64,000 bases of DNA from Streptomyces sp. NBC_01351 (lineage in GTDB: Bacteria > Actinomycetota > Actinomycetes > Streptomycetales > Streptomycetaceae): assembly GCF_036237315.1 (NCBI RefSeq), contig NZ_CP108356.1, positions 930,001 through 994,000 of the forward strand, in the 5' to 3' direction. Shown piece by piece: positions 1 to 7,682 of this stretch. A program made the position numbers and the translations under genes. The notes beneath the pieces were generated by a model, which did not search any database, had not been told where the DNA came from, and was given only the letters and a program-made list of their open reading frames with translations. Position 1 is the first letter of the stretch. Each line of letters starts with the position of its first letter.

Positions 1-53
1 GGGTGATCGTGCACCCGCAGGTCGGAGGTGTAGAGGACGATCGCGACGGTCAT
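1..53 (-). CDS. Deoxyribodipyrimidine photolyase / cryptochrome family protein, N-terminus only (runs off left edge)
   Basis: The first 17 complete codons from an ATG at position 53, plus two bases of the next, read M-T-V-A-I-V-L-Y-T-S-D-L-R-V-H-D-H(-P). This is the typical first beta-strand and loop of the photolyase alpha/beta domain, where the L-R-x-H-D element is highly characteristic. The rest lies outside the window. Photolyases use FAD and blue light to split pyrimidine dimers. The gene is 112 bp downstream of, and on the same strand as, the SDR/DUF2867 gene, so the two may be co-transcribed. Its position beside a LitR/LitS-like pair fits a light-induced regulon. Only 17 complete codons are visible, so family assignment is fair but subfamily is unknown. 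Confidence 0.7.
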   Translation of the reverse strand, partial: MTVAIVLYTSDLRVHDH

Positions 54-165
54 GGGAAGGGGCTCCGCATCGGAAGGACGGGCTGCTTGCAGTGGCCTTC
101 TCTGGCTCTTGTGACTCTTGTTGCTCTCTGTACGTGTCTTCGTCCGCGGAGGCGTTTCGGATGCG

Positions 166-1773
166 CTATTCGCCGTCCGAGGGCGGCGCGGTGTCGATGC
201 GTTCGGCGGCGCGGGTGATGTTGCGGGCCATGCCGCCGAAGACCACGGCATGGAACGGGGACACGCACCACCAGTAGAGGTGGCCGAGCAGCCCGTGCGG
301 ATGGAAGAGGGCGCGCTGCCGGTACGAGGCTCCGCGCGAGCCGGGGGGCCCGGGGTGCGGGTCGGCGTACATCTCCAGCCAGGCCAGTCCCGGCAGGCGC
401 ATCTCGGCGCGCAGCCGCAGCATCCGGCCCGGTTCGATCTCCTCGACCCGCCAGAAGTCCAGCGAGTCTCCGACCCGCAACCGGGCGGCGTCCCGTCGGC
501 CGCGCCGGATGCCGGCTCCGCCGACGAGCCGGTCGAGCCAGCCGCGTACCGCCCATGCGAGCGGGGCCGAGTACCAGCCGTTGTCACCCCCGACCCCCTC
601 GATGATCTGCCACAGCGCGCCCGCGGAGGCGTCGGTGGCCAGCTCCCGGTGGTCGGTGTAGAGGCTTCCGCCCGCCCAGTCCGGGTCCGTGGGCAGGGGA
701 TCGCTGGGCACCCCTGGCAGGGAGGCGTTGGACCAGCGGGTCGTCACCTTGGCCTCGCGCACCCGCTGGAGGGCGAGGGCGAGGGCCCTGTCGAACGGGA
801 TGGGGGCGCCGGGCGGGTCGGGTACGTAGCGGGCCACGTCGTGCTCGTCGGCCACCACCTCGTGGCGCAGGGATTCGGCCAGCGGCCGGGCCAGCCCGCG
901 CGGAACGGGTGTGACCAGGCCGATCCACAGGCTGGACAGGCGCGGGGTGAGCATCGGGACGCGCAGGATCAGCCGGTGGGGCAGGCCGGCGACGGTCGCG
1001 TAGCGGCGCATCATCTCCGCGTACGTGAGGACGTCCGGGCCGCCGATGTCGAAGGGCCGGTTCACGTCGTCGGGCATGGTCGCGCTGCCCACGAGGTAGC
1101 GCAGGACGTCGCGGACGGCGATCGGCTGGACCCGGGTGCCCACCCAGCTGGGAGTGACCATGACGGGGAGGCGTTCGGTGAGGTAGCGCAGCATCTCGAA
1201 CGAGGCCGAGCCGGAGCCGATGACGACCGCGGCGCGCAGCACCGTCGCGGGGACCTCCGCCCGGAGGAAGATCTCGCCGACTTCGGCGCGCGAGCGCAGG
1301 TGCGGGGAGAGGCTGCGGGTCGGGACTCCCGCCGGGGCCATGCCGCCGAGGTAGACGATGCGGCGGACGCCCGCGGCACGGGCCTGCTCGGCGAAGGTGC
1401 GGGCCGCGTCGCGGTCGCGTTGCTCGAAGGCGGAGCCGGCGGTGAGGGAGTGCACGAGGTAGTAGGCGACGTCGACGCCGTGCATCGCGGCGGCGGTCGA
1501 TGCGGCGTCGGTGACGTCCCCGCGGACCACTTCGGCCCGCCCCGCCCAGTCGTGGTCGCGCAGCCGATCGGGGGACCGGGCCAGGCAACGGACGCGGTGG
1601 CCGGCGTCCAACAGCTCGGGGACGAGGCGGCCCCCGATGTATCCGCTCGCCCCGGTGACCAGGCAGAACAACGGGCGCGGGCGCTGCCCTGGCCCCGTCG
1701 CCGGACCCGTCTCCGGCGCCGGCACCGTCTCCGGCCCCGCCTTGGGGCCGGCTTCATCACTGCGCGCACACAT
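166..1773 (-). CDS. SDR family NAD(P)-binding oxidoreductase with C-terminal DUF2867 domain
   Basis: The 535-residue protein starts with a ~35-residue low-complexity Pro/Gly/Thr leader. A Rossmann fold follows with the glycine motif G-A-S-G-Y-I-G-G at residues 41-48 and an atypical-SDR/NmrA-like body to about residue 330. The C-terminal ~200 residues have the DUF2867 look (W-x-I-I-E-G-V-G-G-D-N-G-W-Y, F-W-R-V-E-E-I-E-P-G-R-M-L-R-L). Proteins of this architecture are annotated as NAD(P)H-binding oxidoreductases with unknown substrate. The gene is divergent from the sigma factor across ~200 bp and precedes the photolyase, so it probably belongs to the same light-responsive set. The true start may be a little downstream of the disordered leader. 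Confidence 0.85.
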   Translation of the reverse strand: MCARSDEAGPKAGPETVPAPETGPATGPGQRPRPLFCLVTGASGYIGGRLVPELLDAGHRVRCLARSPDRLRDHDWAGRAEVVRGDVTDAASTAAAMHGVDVAYYLVHSLTAGSAFEQRDRDAARTFAEQARAAGVRRIVYLGGMAPAGVPTRSLSPHLRSRAEVGEIFLRAEVPATVLRAAVVIGSGSASFEMLRYLTERLPVMVTPSWVGTRVQPIAVRDVLRYLVGSATMPDDVNRPFDIGGPDVLTYAEMMRRYATVAGLPHRLILRVPMLTPRLSSLWIGLVTPVPRGLARPLAESLRHEVVADEHDVARYVPDPPGAPIPFDRALALALQRVREAKVTTRWSNASLPGVPSDPLPTDPDWAGGSLYTDHRELATDASAGALWQIIEGVGGDNGWYSAPLAWAVRGWLDRLVGGAGIRRGRRDAARLRVGDSLDFWRVEEIEPGRMLRLRAEMRLPGLAWLEMYADPHPGPPGSRGASYRQRALFHPHGLLGHLYWWCVSPFHAVVFGGMARNITRAAERIDTAPPSDGE

Positions 1774-1880
1774 GAACGCCTCCGCTCCGACCGGTGCCGT
1801 CTGACGAACCGGTCTGTGATGTCTTCCCCCAGGAGGGCACGTCCGGATGCAGGGATTCCGGATGGAGGAGTGTTAATCGA

Positions 1881-1895
1881 TGCACAAACGGTGCA
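1881..1895. promoter_or_regulatory. Perfect inverted repeat in the divergent sigma/SDR promoter region (candidate LitR-type operator)
   Basis: TGCAC-AAACG-GTGCA is a perfect 5-bp-arm inverted repeat in an AT-richer patch (TTAATCGATGCACAAACG) between the divergent SDR and sigma-factor genes. MerR-family regulators bind short inverted repeats in promoters, and a MerR gene lies directly downstream of the sigma factor. Assignment as its operator is inference; no second copy was identified. Confidence 0.3.
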
Positions 1896-1974
1896 AGTTG
1901 CGACGCCCCGTCGACTGGAGGGACGCTCGTCGGGCTGCAGCATCCACCCCTTTTCGGCACAAGGAGCCGGCATC

Positions 1975-2583
1975 ATGGCCCTCGCCGCCACCACGGCACC
2001 CGATCCGTGCGAACCCGTCGAATTCTCCCGGAGGTTCAAGGAGGGCGACGAGGAGTCGTTCGCCGCGGCCTACCACCGCTGGGGCGGCATGGTGCACACC
2101 ATGGCCTGGCGGACCACGGGGGACCGCGACACCGCGGAGGACATCACCCAACAGGTCTTCTTCGACGCCTGGTTGGGCCGCCACCGCTACGACCCGCAGC
2201 GGGGCGGGCCGGCGGCGTGGCTCGCGGGCATCACCCGCCACAAGGCCATGGACGCGCTGACCCGCCGCAATCGGAGCGCCACGTCGCTGCGCGCCGATCT
2301 CCCGGAGGCCGATCGCCGGCCGGACCCGGCACGGAGCGACGGCTGCGAGGCGGCACTGGACCGCGTGCTCGTGCTGGACGCCCTGGCGACCCTGCCCGTG
2401 CCGCAGCGCGAGGTCCTGTGCCTCGCCTTCTACGGCGGGCTGACGCAGGTGCGGATCGCCGAGCGGACCGGAATGCCGCTGGGCACGGTCAAGAGCCACA
2501 CGCGCAAAGGACTGCGGTCACTGCGCGGGACTCTGGGTGGGACGCTGGGCGCCCACCATCCCGCGGATCACCTCCAAGCCTGA
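1975..2583 (+). CDS. ECF-type RNA polymerase sigma factor (LitS/SigK-like)
   Basis: The 202-residue protein has the two ECF domains. Region 2 (F-A-A-A-Y-H-R-W-G-G-M-V, then T-A-E-D-I-T-Q-Q-V-F-F-D-A-W) binds core polymerase and the -10 element. Region 4 carries an HTH (L-T-Q-V-R-I-A-E-R-T-G-M-P-L-G-T-V-K-S-H) for -35 recognition. The ATG at 1975 has an AAGGAG site 8 bases upstream and is the only start that keeps the protein to family length. No anti-sigma gene is adjacent; the only anti-sigma sequence nearby is the decayed fragment at 4086-4256. The 3' end overlaps the convergent MerR gene by 66 bp. With the neighbouring MerR, SDR and photolyase genes it resembles the light-inducible LitS sigma factor. 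Confidence 0.9.
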   Translation: MALAATTAPDPCEPVEFSRRFKEGDEESFAAAYHRWGGMVHTMAWRTTGDRDTAEDITQQVFFDAWLGRHRYDPQRGGPAAWLAGITRHKAMDALTRRNRSATSLRADLPEADRRPDPARSDGCEAALDRVLVLDALATLPVPQREVLCLAFYGGLTQVRIAERTGMPLGTVKSHTRKGLRSLRGTLGGTLGAHHPADHLQA

Positions 2584-3570
2584 GCCGAGCCCCGTGATGA
2601 GCCGGGATCCCGCATCCGGAACACCCGCCCAGCCCGGTCCGGCACGCAGGATCCGCGCCTGCGATCGAGCCCCCTTGACCCCCCACTCCACGCCGGCGAC
2701 GGCGTCGACGACGCGCCCGAGGTTCACGCCAACCGGCTTGATCTGCGCCCACAGGACGACCACCGAGGGGCCCACCCGCAGGACCGCCTCGCGCAGCGCG
2801 TCCACCGGCAGCGCCGGGCCGAACATCCGCCGGGGCAGGCCCGCCTCGCGCAGCGCGGCGTCCAGGGCTTCCAGAGGCAGACTGTGCTGTTCTCCCGGCA
2901 CGCAGGCGAGCAACACGGGCGGCACGCCGGCGGGTTCCCGTGCCGCCGCCCCTGGCCCTGCAACTGCCCCTGCCGCCCGCCCGAATCGCAGCGCAGTGGA
3001 CACGTGCCAGGACAGAAGATGCTCCACCTCGACGTAACGCTCCCCCGAGGAGGCCCATTTGCGCCCGACGGCGTGCAGCGCCGGGGCGATGACCTCTTCC
3101 CACGCGACGACGCAGCCATGGGTGTCGAGGGCCTGCTCCAGGAGTTCGCCGACCGCCGGCGCGTCCAGCCTCACCGCCGCACGCGCCAGTCCGCGGCACT
3201 CTTGCCGCACGGTTCCGAGCGGCAGCGCATCACGTCCCCCGGGTGTTCGGAGGCCGGCGGCGGCCGGGAACGTCCGCGCCTCCTGCGGCACGGTCTCGTA
3301 GGGACCGCTCATCGCCGCACGGGCCGCCTCGGCGGGGGGAAAGCCCCGCGCGGTCAGTCGGCACATCGCTTCGAGCCTGGAGATGTCCGACGGCAGCCAC
3401 CTGCGATGCCTGCCGTCCTCCCGTACCACCGGCCCGATGCCGTACCTGCGCTCCCAGGAGCGCAGTGTCGTCGCGGACACGCCGAGCCTCCTGGCCACGG
3501 CCCCGGTGCTCAGACCCACATCGACCGCAGCGCTCCCGCGGCCCCCCGAGGCGTCCTGCTGGAGGCTCAT
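2518..3570 (-). CDS. MerR-family transcriptional regulator with C-terminal cobalamin-binding-like domain (LitR/CarH-like)
   Basis: The 350-residue protein has an N-terminal winged HTH of MerR type at about residues 18-70 (S-T-G-A-V-A-R-R-L-G-V-S-A-T-T-L-R-S-W-E-R-R-Y-G). Its C-terminal half resembles the B12-binding module of CarH/LitR photoreceptors: a helical cap with W172 and E183-H184, then a G-E-Q-H element with H229 where the lower axial histidine is expected. CarH-type proteins normally show W-x9-E-H; here the spacing is W-x10-E-H, so photosensing is not assured. The family represses light-inducible operons in the dark through adenosylcobalamin. It is convergent with the sigma gene, with a 66-bp overlap. 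Confidence 0.85.
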   Translation of the reverse strand: MSLQQDASGGRGSAAVDVGLSTGAVARRLGVSATTLRSWERRYGIGPVVREDGRHRRWLPSDISRLEAMCRLTARGFPPAEAARAAMSGPYETVPQEARTFPAAAGLRTPGGRDALPLGTVRQECRGLARAAVRLDAPAVGELLEQALDTHGCVVAWEEVIAPALHAVGRKWASSGERYVEVEHLLSWHVSTALRFGRAAGAVAGPGAAAREPAGVPPVLLACVPGEQHSLPLEALDAALREAGLPRRMFGPALPVDALREAVLRVGPSVVVLWAQIKPVGVNLGRVVDAVAGVEWGVKGARSQARILRAGPGWAGVPDAGSRLITGLGSGLEVIRGMVGAQRPTQSPAQ

Positions 3571-3618
3571 TCCCCCAGCGTAGTGGGCGCCGGGTCGGGC
3601 CGGCGGGGTCTGCGTGCG

Positions 3619-4085
3619 CTACTTGGGCATGAGGACCGTGTCGACGATGTAGACGTGGGCGTTGGCGGTCTTCACGTTGCCGCAGACCACACTGGCGGTC
3701 CCGTTGACCTTGTAGGACTCGCCGGAGCCGGCCGTGACGACCCTGCCCTTCTGCAGGGTCTCGTAGGAACCGTTCTCCAGCTGCTTCGGCGTGAGCTTCT
3801 GACCGACGACGTGGTACGTGAGGATCTTGGTCAGAGTGGCCTTGTCGGCGAGGACCTTGTCGAGGTCCGCCTTCGGGATCTTGGCGAACGCGTCGTTGGT
3901 GGGCGCGAACACGGTGATGTTCTCGGCGTTGTCGAGGGGTGTCGACCAGACCGGCCTGCTTGACGGCCGCGACCAGGGTGGACAGGGCCGGATTGTTGGA
4001 CGCGGCCGTGGCGACGGGGTCCTTGGCCATGCCGTCGAAGGAGCCGGCGCCGTCCGCGGGAACGCCTGCGCAGGCGGGCCCGAGG
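3619..4085 (-). pseudogene. Fasciclin (FAS1) domain protein, 5'-truncated and frameshifted
   Basis: Reading leftward, one frame gives G-P-A-C-A-G-V-P-A-D-G-A-G-S-F-D-G-M-A-K-D-P and continues to A-G-L-V-D-T, the start of a FAS1 domain. A +1 C in the C4 tract at 3936-3939 then moves the rest (N-I-T-V-F-A-P-T-N-D-A-F through V-Y-I-V-D-T-V-L-M-P-K) into another frame; deleting one C restores a continuous G-L-V-D-T-L-D-N-A-E-N-I-T-V-F. The lipoprotein signal peptide usual for these secreted adhesion-type proteins is absent, because homology stops at about 4085 where anti-sigma sequence begins on the other strand. A sequencing error could explain the frameshift but not the missing 5' end. Confidence 0.8.
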
Positions 4086-4256
4086 TTCGACCAGGACGGC
4101 ACCATGCGCCCGGCCGGCCTCCTCCGGCACGACTCCGCCGTCGTCATGCAGGGCGATCCCGGCCGGGCCCGCGCGGTCGGCCTCACCCTCGAACCGGCCG
4201 GCGGATCCGCCCGGCCCACCACCGCACCCCTGATGCTCCTCGCCCTGCCCGCATGA
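4086..4256 (+). pseudogene. C-terminal remnant of an RskA-family anti-sigma factor
   Basis: The frame F-D-Q-D-G-T-M-R-P-A-G-L-L, then V-V-M-Q-G-D-P, then A-V-G-L-T-L-E-P-A-G-G-S, then P-T-T-A-P-L-M ending L-A-L-P-A stop, is the signature extracytoplasmic tail of RskA-type anti-sigma factors. The zinc-binding N-terminus and membrane helix are missing. The fragment abuts the truncated 5' end of the fasciclin gene on the opposite strand. In related actinobacteria fasciclin and sigK-rskA genes can lie next to each other, so this looks like what remains after an internal deletion. An internal ATG at 4104 could yield 50 residues but would not be a working anti-sigma factor. Confidence 0.7.
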
Positions 4257-4336
4257 ACACGCCCCCTGCGCTGCGCCCTTGCCGTCTATCGTGCAGGGGC
4301 GCAGTTCCGTTGCGCGCGTACCGGAAGGGCACACCC

Positions 4337-4801
4337 GTGGCCGTGCAGCACCGTCACCGCGTCACCGTCCTCGCGGCCCTCGGTGCCGTGCTCCTCGGCG
4401 GGTGCTCCTTCGCCGGTGAACCGAGCGACACCCCGGGCATCCCCACCGCCCTGCCCGCTCCCGATCCCCACGGCGCCTATGCGTCCGAGGACGCCGTCCG
4501 GGCCGTACAGCTACGGCAATGGACGGCCGTCAACGGTGCCGGCGGCCGCACCGCGGCGGCAGTCACGCACATCCAGGCCGTGCAGGTCGTGGAGTCCGGC
4601 GACGAACACCTGGTCTACCTCCACACCGACCTGCCGCACACCGACGACGGCGGGCCGCCCGAGCAGATCGCCGACCTGCTCGCCGTCTACGAAGCATGGC
4701 CCAACCGCCCGGCCATGGCCGTTCGGATCGGCGCGTTCGACGCCGACGGCCACCGCGTGGGCACCGCGGGGATCCCCGCCCCCACGCCCCCGTCCGACTG
4801 A
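4337..4801 (+). CDS. Small secreted lipoprotein of unknown function
   Basis: The 154-residue product begins at a GTG preceded by GGAAGG nine bases upstream. It has a short basic N-terminus, a hydrophobic stretch and a lipobox L-L-G-G-C near residue 23, so it should be lipid-anchored outside the membrane. The mature part has no recognised domain; it has an extended strand-rich look (V-Q-V-V-E-S-G-D-E-H-L-V-Y-L-H-T-D-L) and a Pro-rich end. It is followed by the cobalamin riboswitch of the next operon and is probably an independent unit. A GTG two codons later is an alternative start. Confidence 0.7.
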   Translation: MAVQHRHRVTVLAALGAVLLGGCSFAGEPSDTPGIPTALPAPDPHGAYASEDAVRAVQLRQWTAVNGAGGRTAAAVTHIQAVQVVESGDEHLVYLHTDLPHTDDGGPPEQIADLLAVYEAWPNRPAMAVRIGAFDADGHRVGTAGIPAPTPPSD

Positions 4802-4880
4802 AGCGGGTGCCGGCCGGCTGCCGTCCTGCGGCCATCCGCTGTGGTCCGTCGCACAGTTGTGGGGCTGGTGTGGCCATGGA

Positions 4881-5062
4881 CGGTCTGCGATGCTTCCGTT
4901 CGACAAGCGACGGCGGAACGAGGAAGCCGGTGAGATTCCGGCACGGTACCGCCACTGTGTAGGGGGAGCGACTCCGCCCATGGCCACCGCCCTGTTGAGG
5001 GCGGGAAGGCCGGAGAAGCTGTGATCCCGAGTCAGGAGACTCACGCCGTCGCACCTCGAAGT
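4881..5062 (+). promoter_or_regulatory. Cobalamin (adenosylcobalamin) riboswitch
   Basis: The core follows the B12-box pattern. A GGAAGCCGGTGAGATTCCGGC stem-loop (from 4922) leads into GGTACCGCCACTGTG (the invariant GCCACTG is at 4950-4956), and after a variable arm comes GAGTCAGGAGAC (5029-5040). This element binds adenosylcobalamin and lowers expression of downstream genes. Here it lies ~270 bases ahead of a BtuFCD-like transporter operon, which strongly supports vitamin B12 uptake for that operon. Outer boundaries are approximate. The expression platform should lie between ~5060 and 5320. Confidence 0.9.
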
Positions 5063-5176
5063 ACGGGGCGGATTTCCCCAGGAGAGGCGGTGGCACTCGT
5101 GTGCCTGCGTATGCGTATCGGCGTCTTCACGCTGCCCGCGGGCCGGTCGGCCCTGTCGGGCCGGTGGTCCGCACAG

Positions 5177-5212
5177 CCTGACGTCCGGCTTGACGCCCGG
5201 CTTGATGCCCGG
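5177..5212 (+). repeat. Three tandem 12-bp repeats in the B12-operon leader
   Basis: CCTGACGTCCGG, CTTGACGCCCGG and CTTGATGCCCGG follow each other without a gap, just downstream of the riboswitch. They differ at one or two positions. They sit in the transcribed leader, where they could contribute to alternative stems of the expression platform. No known element was recognised. Confidence 0.6.
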
Positions 5213-5328
5213 CCCGGCTCCCTCGGGTTCTGAACGGCCCCTCCCCCGCGGAACCCCCTTCCCGTACGCCGCTCCCCGCGCCCCGGACCGCCGGTGCGCG
5301 CTGCTCACGCATGTCACCAGGAGTCACC

Positions 5329-6585
5329 TTGTCCGTACGATCCGTCATGCCCGGCCGCCGTCAGGGCGCCGGGGCGGCGTTCCTCGCCCTCGCGCTCTCC
5401 CTCGGTCTCGCGCTCACCGCGTGCGGCGGCGATTCCGGTGGGCCGCAGGACGCCAAGTCCGCGGCCGGCGGGGAGGGTTGCATCAAGGACTTCGACCCGG
5501 CCAAGGACTACTTCCCGGTCAAGTCGACGGTGAAGCACGCGAAGAACTTCACGCTCCGGTACGAGAAGAGCTACCAGGTCCTCACCGTCAACGAGCCCTA
5601 CCCCAAGGGCAAGCCCGAGTCGTACGTCTTGGTCAAGTGCGGTGCGCCGAAGCCCGAGCCGGCCGGGGAGCTGGCGTCCGCGCCGCAGATCACCGTCCCC
5701 GTCAAGAGCCTCTACTCGGCCTCGACCACCCACCTGCCGCTGCTGACCGAGACCGGCGCGCTGGACGTGCTGACCGGTGTGGCGAGCACCTCGAACATCA
5801 GCTCCGCCGAGGTGATCGAGCGGGTGAAGGCGGGCAAGGTCACCGAGTACGCCAAGGACCGCACCCTCAACGCCGAGACGGTCATCGGCGCCAAGCCTGA
5901 CGTCCTGATGACCCAGGGCACCGACGACCCGCAGTACCCGAAGCTCCGTCAGGCCGGCATCGCCGTCGTCGCCAACGCCGAGTGGCTGGAGCCGAATCCG
6001 CTCGGCCGTGCCGAGTGGGTCAAGGCCATGGCCGCGCTCACCGGGGCCGAGGAGCGCGCGGGCCAGGTCTTCGACACCATCGAGGGCGACTACCGGAAGG
6101 TCGCCGCGAAGGCGGCCGAGACCGTCAGCACGGCCAAGGCGGGCAAGCCCGTCGAGGTGCTGCCCGGCACGATGTACCAGGGCACCTGGTACATGCCCGC
6201 CGGCGGCAGCTACGCCGCGCAGCTGATCAAGGACGCGGGCGGCACCTACCCCTGGGCGGGCGAGGCGGGCACCGGGAACCTCCAGCTGAACTTCGAGGCC
6301 GTGTACGCGAAGGCCGGCGAGGCCCCCGTGTGGATCGCCGACCAGAAGTGGAAGTCGACCGCCGACGCGGTCAAGGCCGACAACCGGTACGGGCAGTTGA
6401 AGGCCGTCCCCGGTGGCGCGGTCTGGACGAACACCAAGGCGCTCGGCCCCGGCGGCGGCAACGACTACTTCGAGCGCGGCGTGCTGCGCCCGGACCTGGT
6501 CCTGGCCGACCTGTTCGCGCTGCTCCACCCGGAGCAGGCGCAGGGGCACGCCTTCACCTTCTACACCCAGGTGCCCAAGGCGTGA
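5329..6585 (+). CDS. Cobalamin ABC transporter substrate-binding lipoprotein (BtuF/FecB-like)
   Basis: This is the first gene after the B12 riboswitch. The TTG at 5329 has AGGAG five bases upstream and is preferred; an in-frame ATG at 5311 lies upstream of that site. It has a signal peptide and lipobox-like L-T-A-C-G-G. The body is a class III (helical-backbone) binding protein: L-T-G-V-A-S-T-S-N-I-S-S, then A-K-P-D-V-L-M-T-Q-G-T-D-D-P and G-T-W-Y-M-P-A-G-G-S-Y-A-A-Q-L-I. At ~418 residues it is longer than E. coli BtuF, with an extra N-terminal segment of ~80 residues after the lipobox. It should deliver corrinoid to the permease encoded next; the stop overlaps that GTG by four bases. Ligand assignment rests on the riboswitch. 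Confidence 0.85.
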   Translation: MSVRSVMPGRRQGAGAAFLALALSLGLALTACGGDSGGPQDAKSAAGGEGCIKDFDPAKDYFPVKSTVKHAKNFTLRYEKSYQVLTVNEPYPKGKPESYVLVKCGAPKPEPAGELASAPQITVPVKSLYSASTTHLPLLTETGALDVLTGVASTSNISSAEVIERVKAGKVTEYAKDRTLNAETVIGAKPDVLMTQGTDDPQYPKLRQAGIAVVANAEWLEPNPLGRAEWVKAMAALTGAEERAGQVFDTIEGDYRKVAAKAAETVSTAKAGKPVEVLPGTMYQGTWYMPAGGSYAAQLIKDAGGTYPWAGEAGTGNLQLNFEAVYAKAGEAPVWIADQKWKSTADAVKADNRYGQLKAVPGGAVWTNTKALGPGGGNDYFERGVLRPDLVLADLFALLHPEQAQGHAFTFYTQVPKA

Positions 6586-7682
6586 CCACGTACACGACAA
6601 CAACAACGGCGGCCCCGGACGCCCGGCCGGCGGCGGCCCCGGGGCGGCGGCGCCTCGCCGTGGTCCTCGCCCTCGCCGTCGGCGCCTCCCTGCTGTTCGT
6701 GCTCACCCTCGCGACCGGCTCCCACCGGGTCCCGGTCACGGAGGTGGTGCGGATCCTGTTCGGCGCGGACGGCGCCGACCCCCGCTGGACGGTGATCGTC
6801 GAGCAGGTACGGCTGCCGCGCGCGCTGACCGCCACCGTCGTCGGGGCCGCGCTGGCCGTGGCCGGCGTGCAGATGCAGACCCTGTTCCGCAACGCGCTGG
6901 CCGACCCGTTCTCCCTCGGCGTGAGTTCGGGCGCGAGCATGGGCGTGGCCGCCGTGGTCGTCGGTACCGGCGGAGTCGCGGGCAGTTTCACCGGGGACCT
7001 GGCCGGACTGGGCCGGGTGGGGGTGGTGCTCGCCGCCTCCTTCGGCGCCGGCGCCGTGCTCGCCCTCGTCCTGCTCCTCTCGCGATGGGTGCGCTCCGCG
7101 GTCACCCTGCTCGTCATCGGGGTCATGATCGGCTCCGCGGCCACCGCGGTGGTCGGGGTGATGCTGGTCTACGCCCGGCCCGAGCGCGCCCAGCAGTTCG
7201 TCATGTGGGGGCTGGGCAGTTTCAGCGCGACGACCTGGCCCGACCTGCGGGTCATGCTGCCCGTGATCGGCGTCGGCCTGCTGGCGGCGCTGCTCACCGC
7301 CAAGCGTCTGAACGCGCTGCTGCTCGGCGAGGACTACGCCCGCACGATGGGCCTGAACGTACGGCGCAGCCGCGATCTGGCGCTGCTCGGGACCTCCCTG
7401 CTGGCGGGCGCGGCCACCGCGTTCTGCGGGCCGGTCGCCTTCCTGGGGCTGGCCGTACCGCACCTGACCCGGGTGGCGCTCGGGACCTCGGACCACCGGG
7501 TGCTGATCCCGGCGTCGATGCTCGCGGGCGCCTTCCTGGCGCTGGCGTGCGCGCTGCTGAGCCAGCCGCCGGGGACGGACTCCGTGCTGCCGCTCAACGC
7601 CATCACCTCGCTGTTCGGCGCGCCGGTGGTCATCGCGTTCCTGGTCCGCAGCCGCCGCGGCGTACAAGGAGTCGCCTCGTGA
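6582..7682 (+). CDS. FecCD/BtuC-family ABC transporter permease
   Basis: The 366-residue integral membrane protein follows the FecCD plan of about ten helices. Signature segments are V-R-L-P-R-A-L-T-A-T-V-V-G-A-A-L-A-V-A-G, N-A-L-A-D-P-F-S-L-G-V-S-S-G-A-S, and near the C-terminus F-C-G-P-V-A-F-L-G-L-A-V-P-H-L-T-R. The GTG overlaps the binding-protein stop (GTGA), so translation is coupled. The N-terminus has a run of threonines (T-T-Y-T-T-T-T-T) before the first helix. It forms the membrane channel for the riboswitch-controlled importer and meets the ATPase at the conserved cytoplasmic loop. Confidence 0.9.
   Translation: MTTYTTTTTAAPDARPAAAPGRRRLAVVLALAVGASLLFVLTLATGSHRVPVTEVVRILFGADGADPRWTVIVEQVRLPRALTATVVGAALAVAGVQMQTLFRNALADPFSLGVSSGASMGVAAVVVGTGGVAGSFTGDLAGLGRVGVVLAASFGAGAVLALVLLLSRWVRSAVTLLVIGVMIGSAATAVVGVMLVYARPERAQQFVMWGLGSFSATTWPDLRVMLPVIGVGLLAALLTAKRLNALLLGEDYARTMGLNVRRSRDLALLGTSLLAGAATAFCGPVAFLGLAVPHLTRVALGTSDHRVLIPASMLAGAFLALACALLSQPPGTDSVLPLNAITSLFGAPVVIAFLVRSRRGVQGVAS

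Noticed and set aside
118..1974. Long rightward open frame continuous with the sigma factor, antisense to the SDR gene
   Set aside because: It is a high-GC shadow: composition is Arg/Gly/Ala noise with no domain, while the reverse strand encodes a clear SDR/DUF2867 protein. Only the part from the ATG at 1975 is kept.
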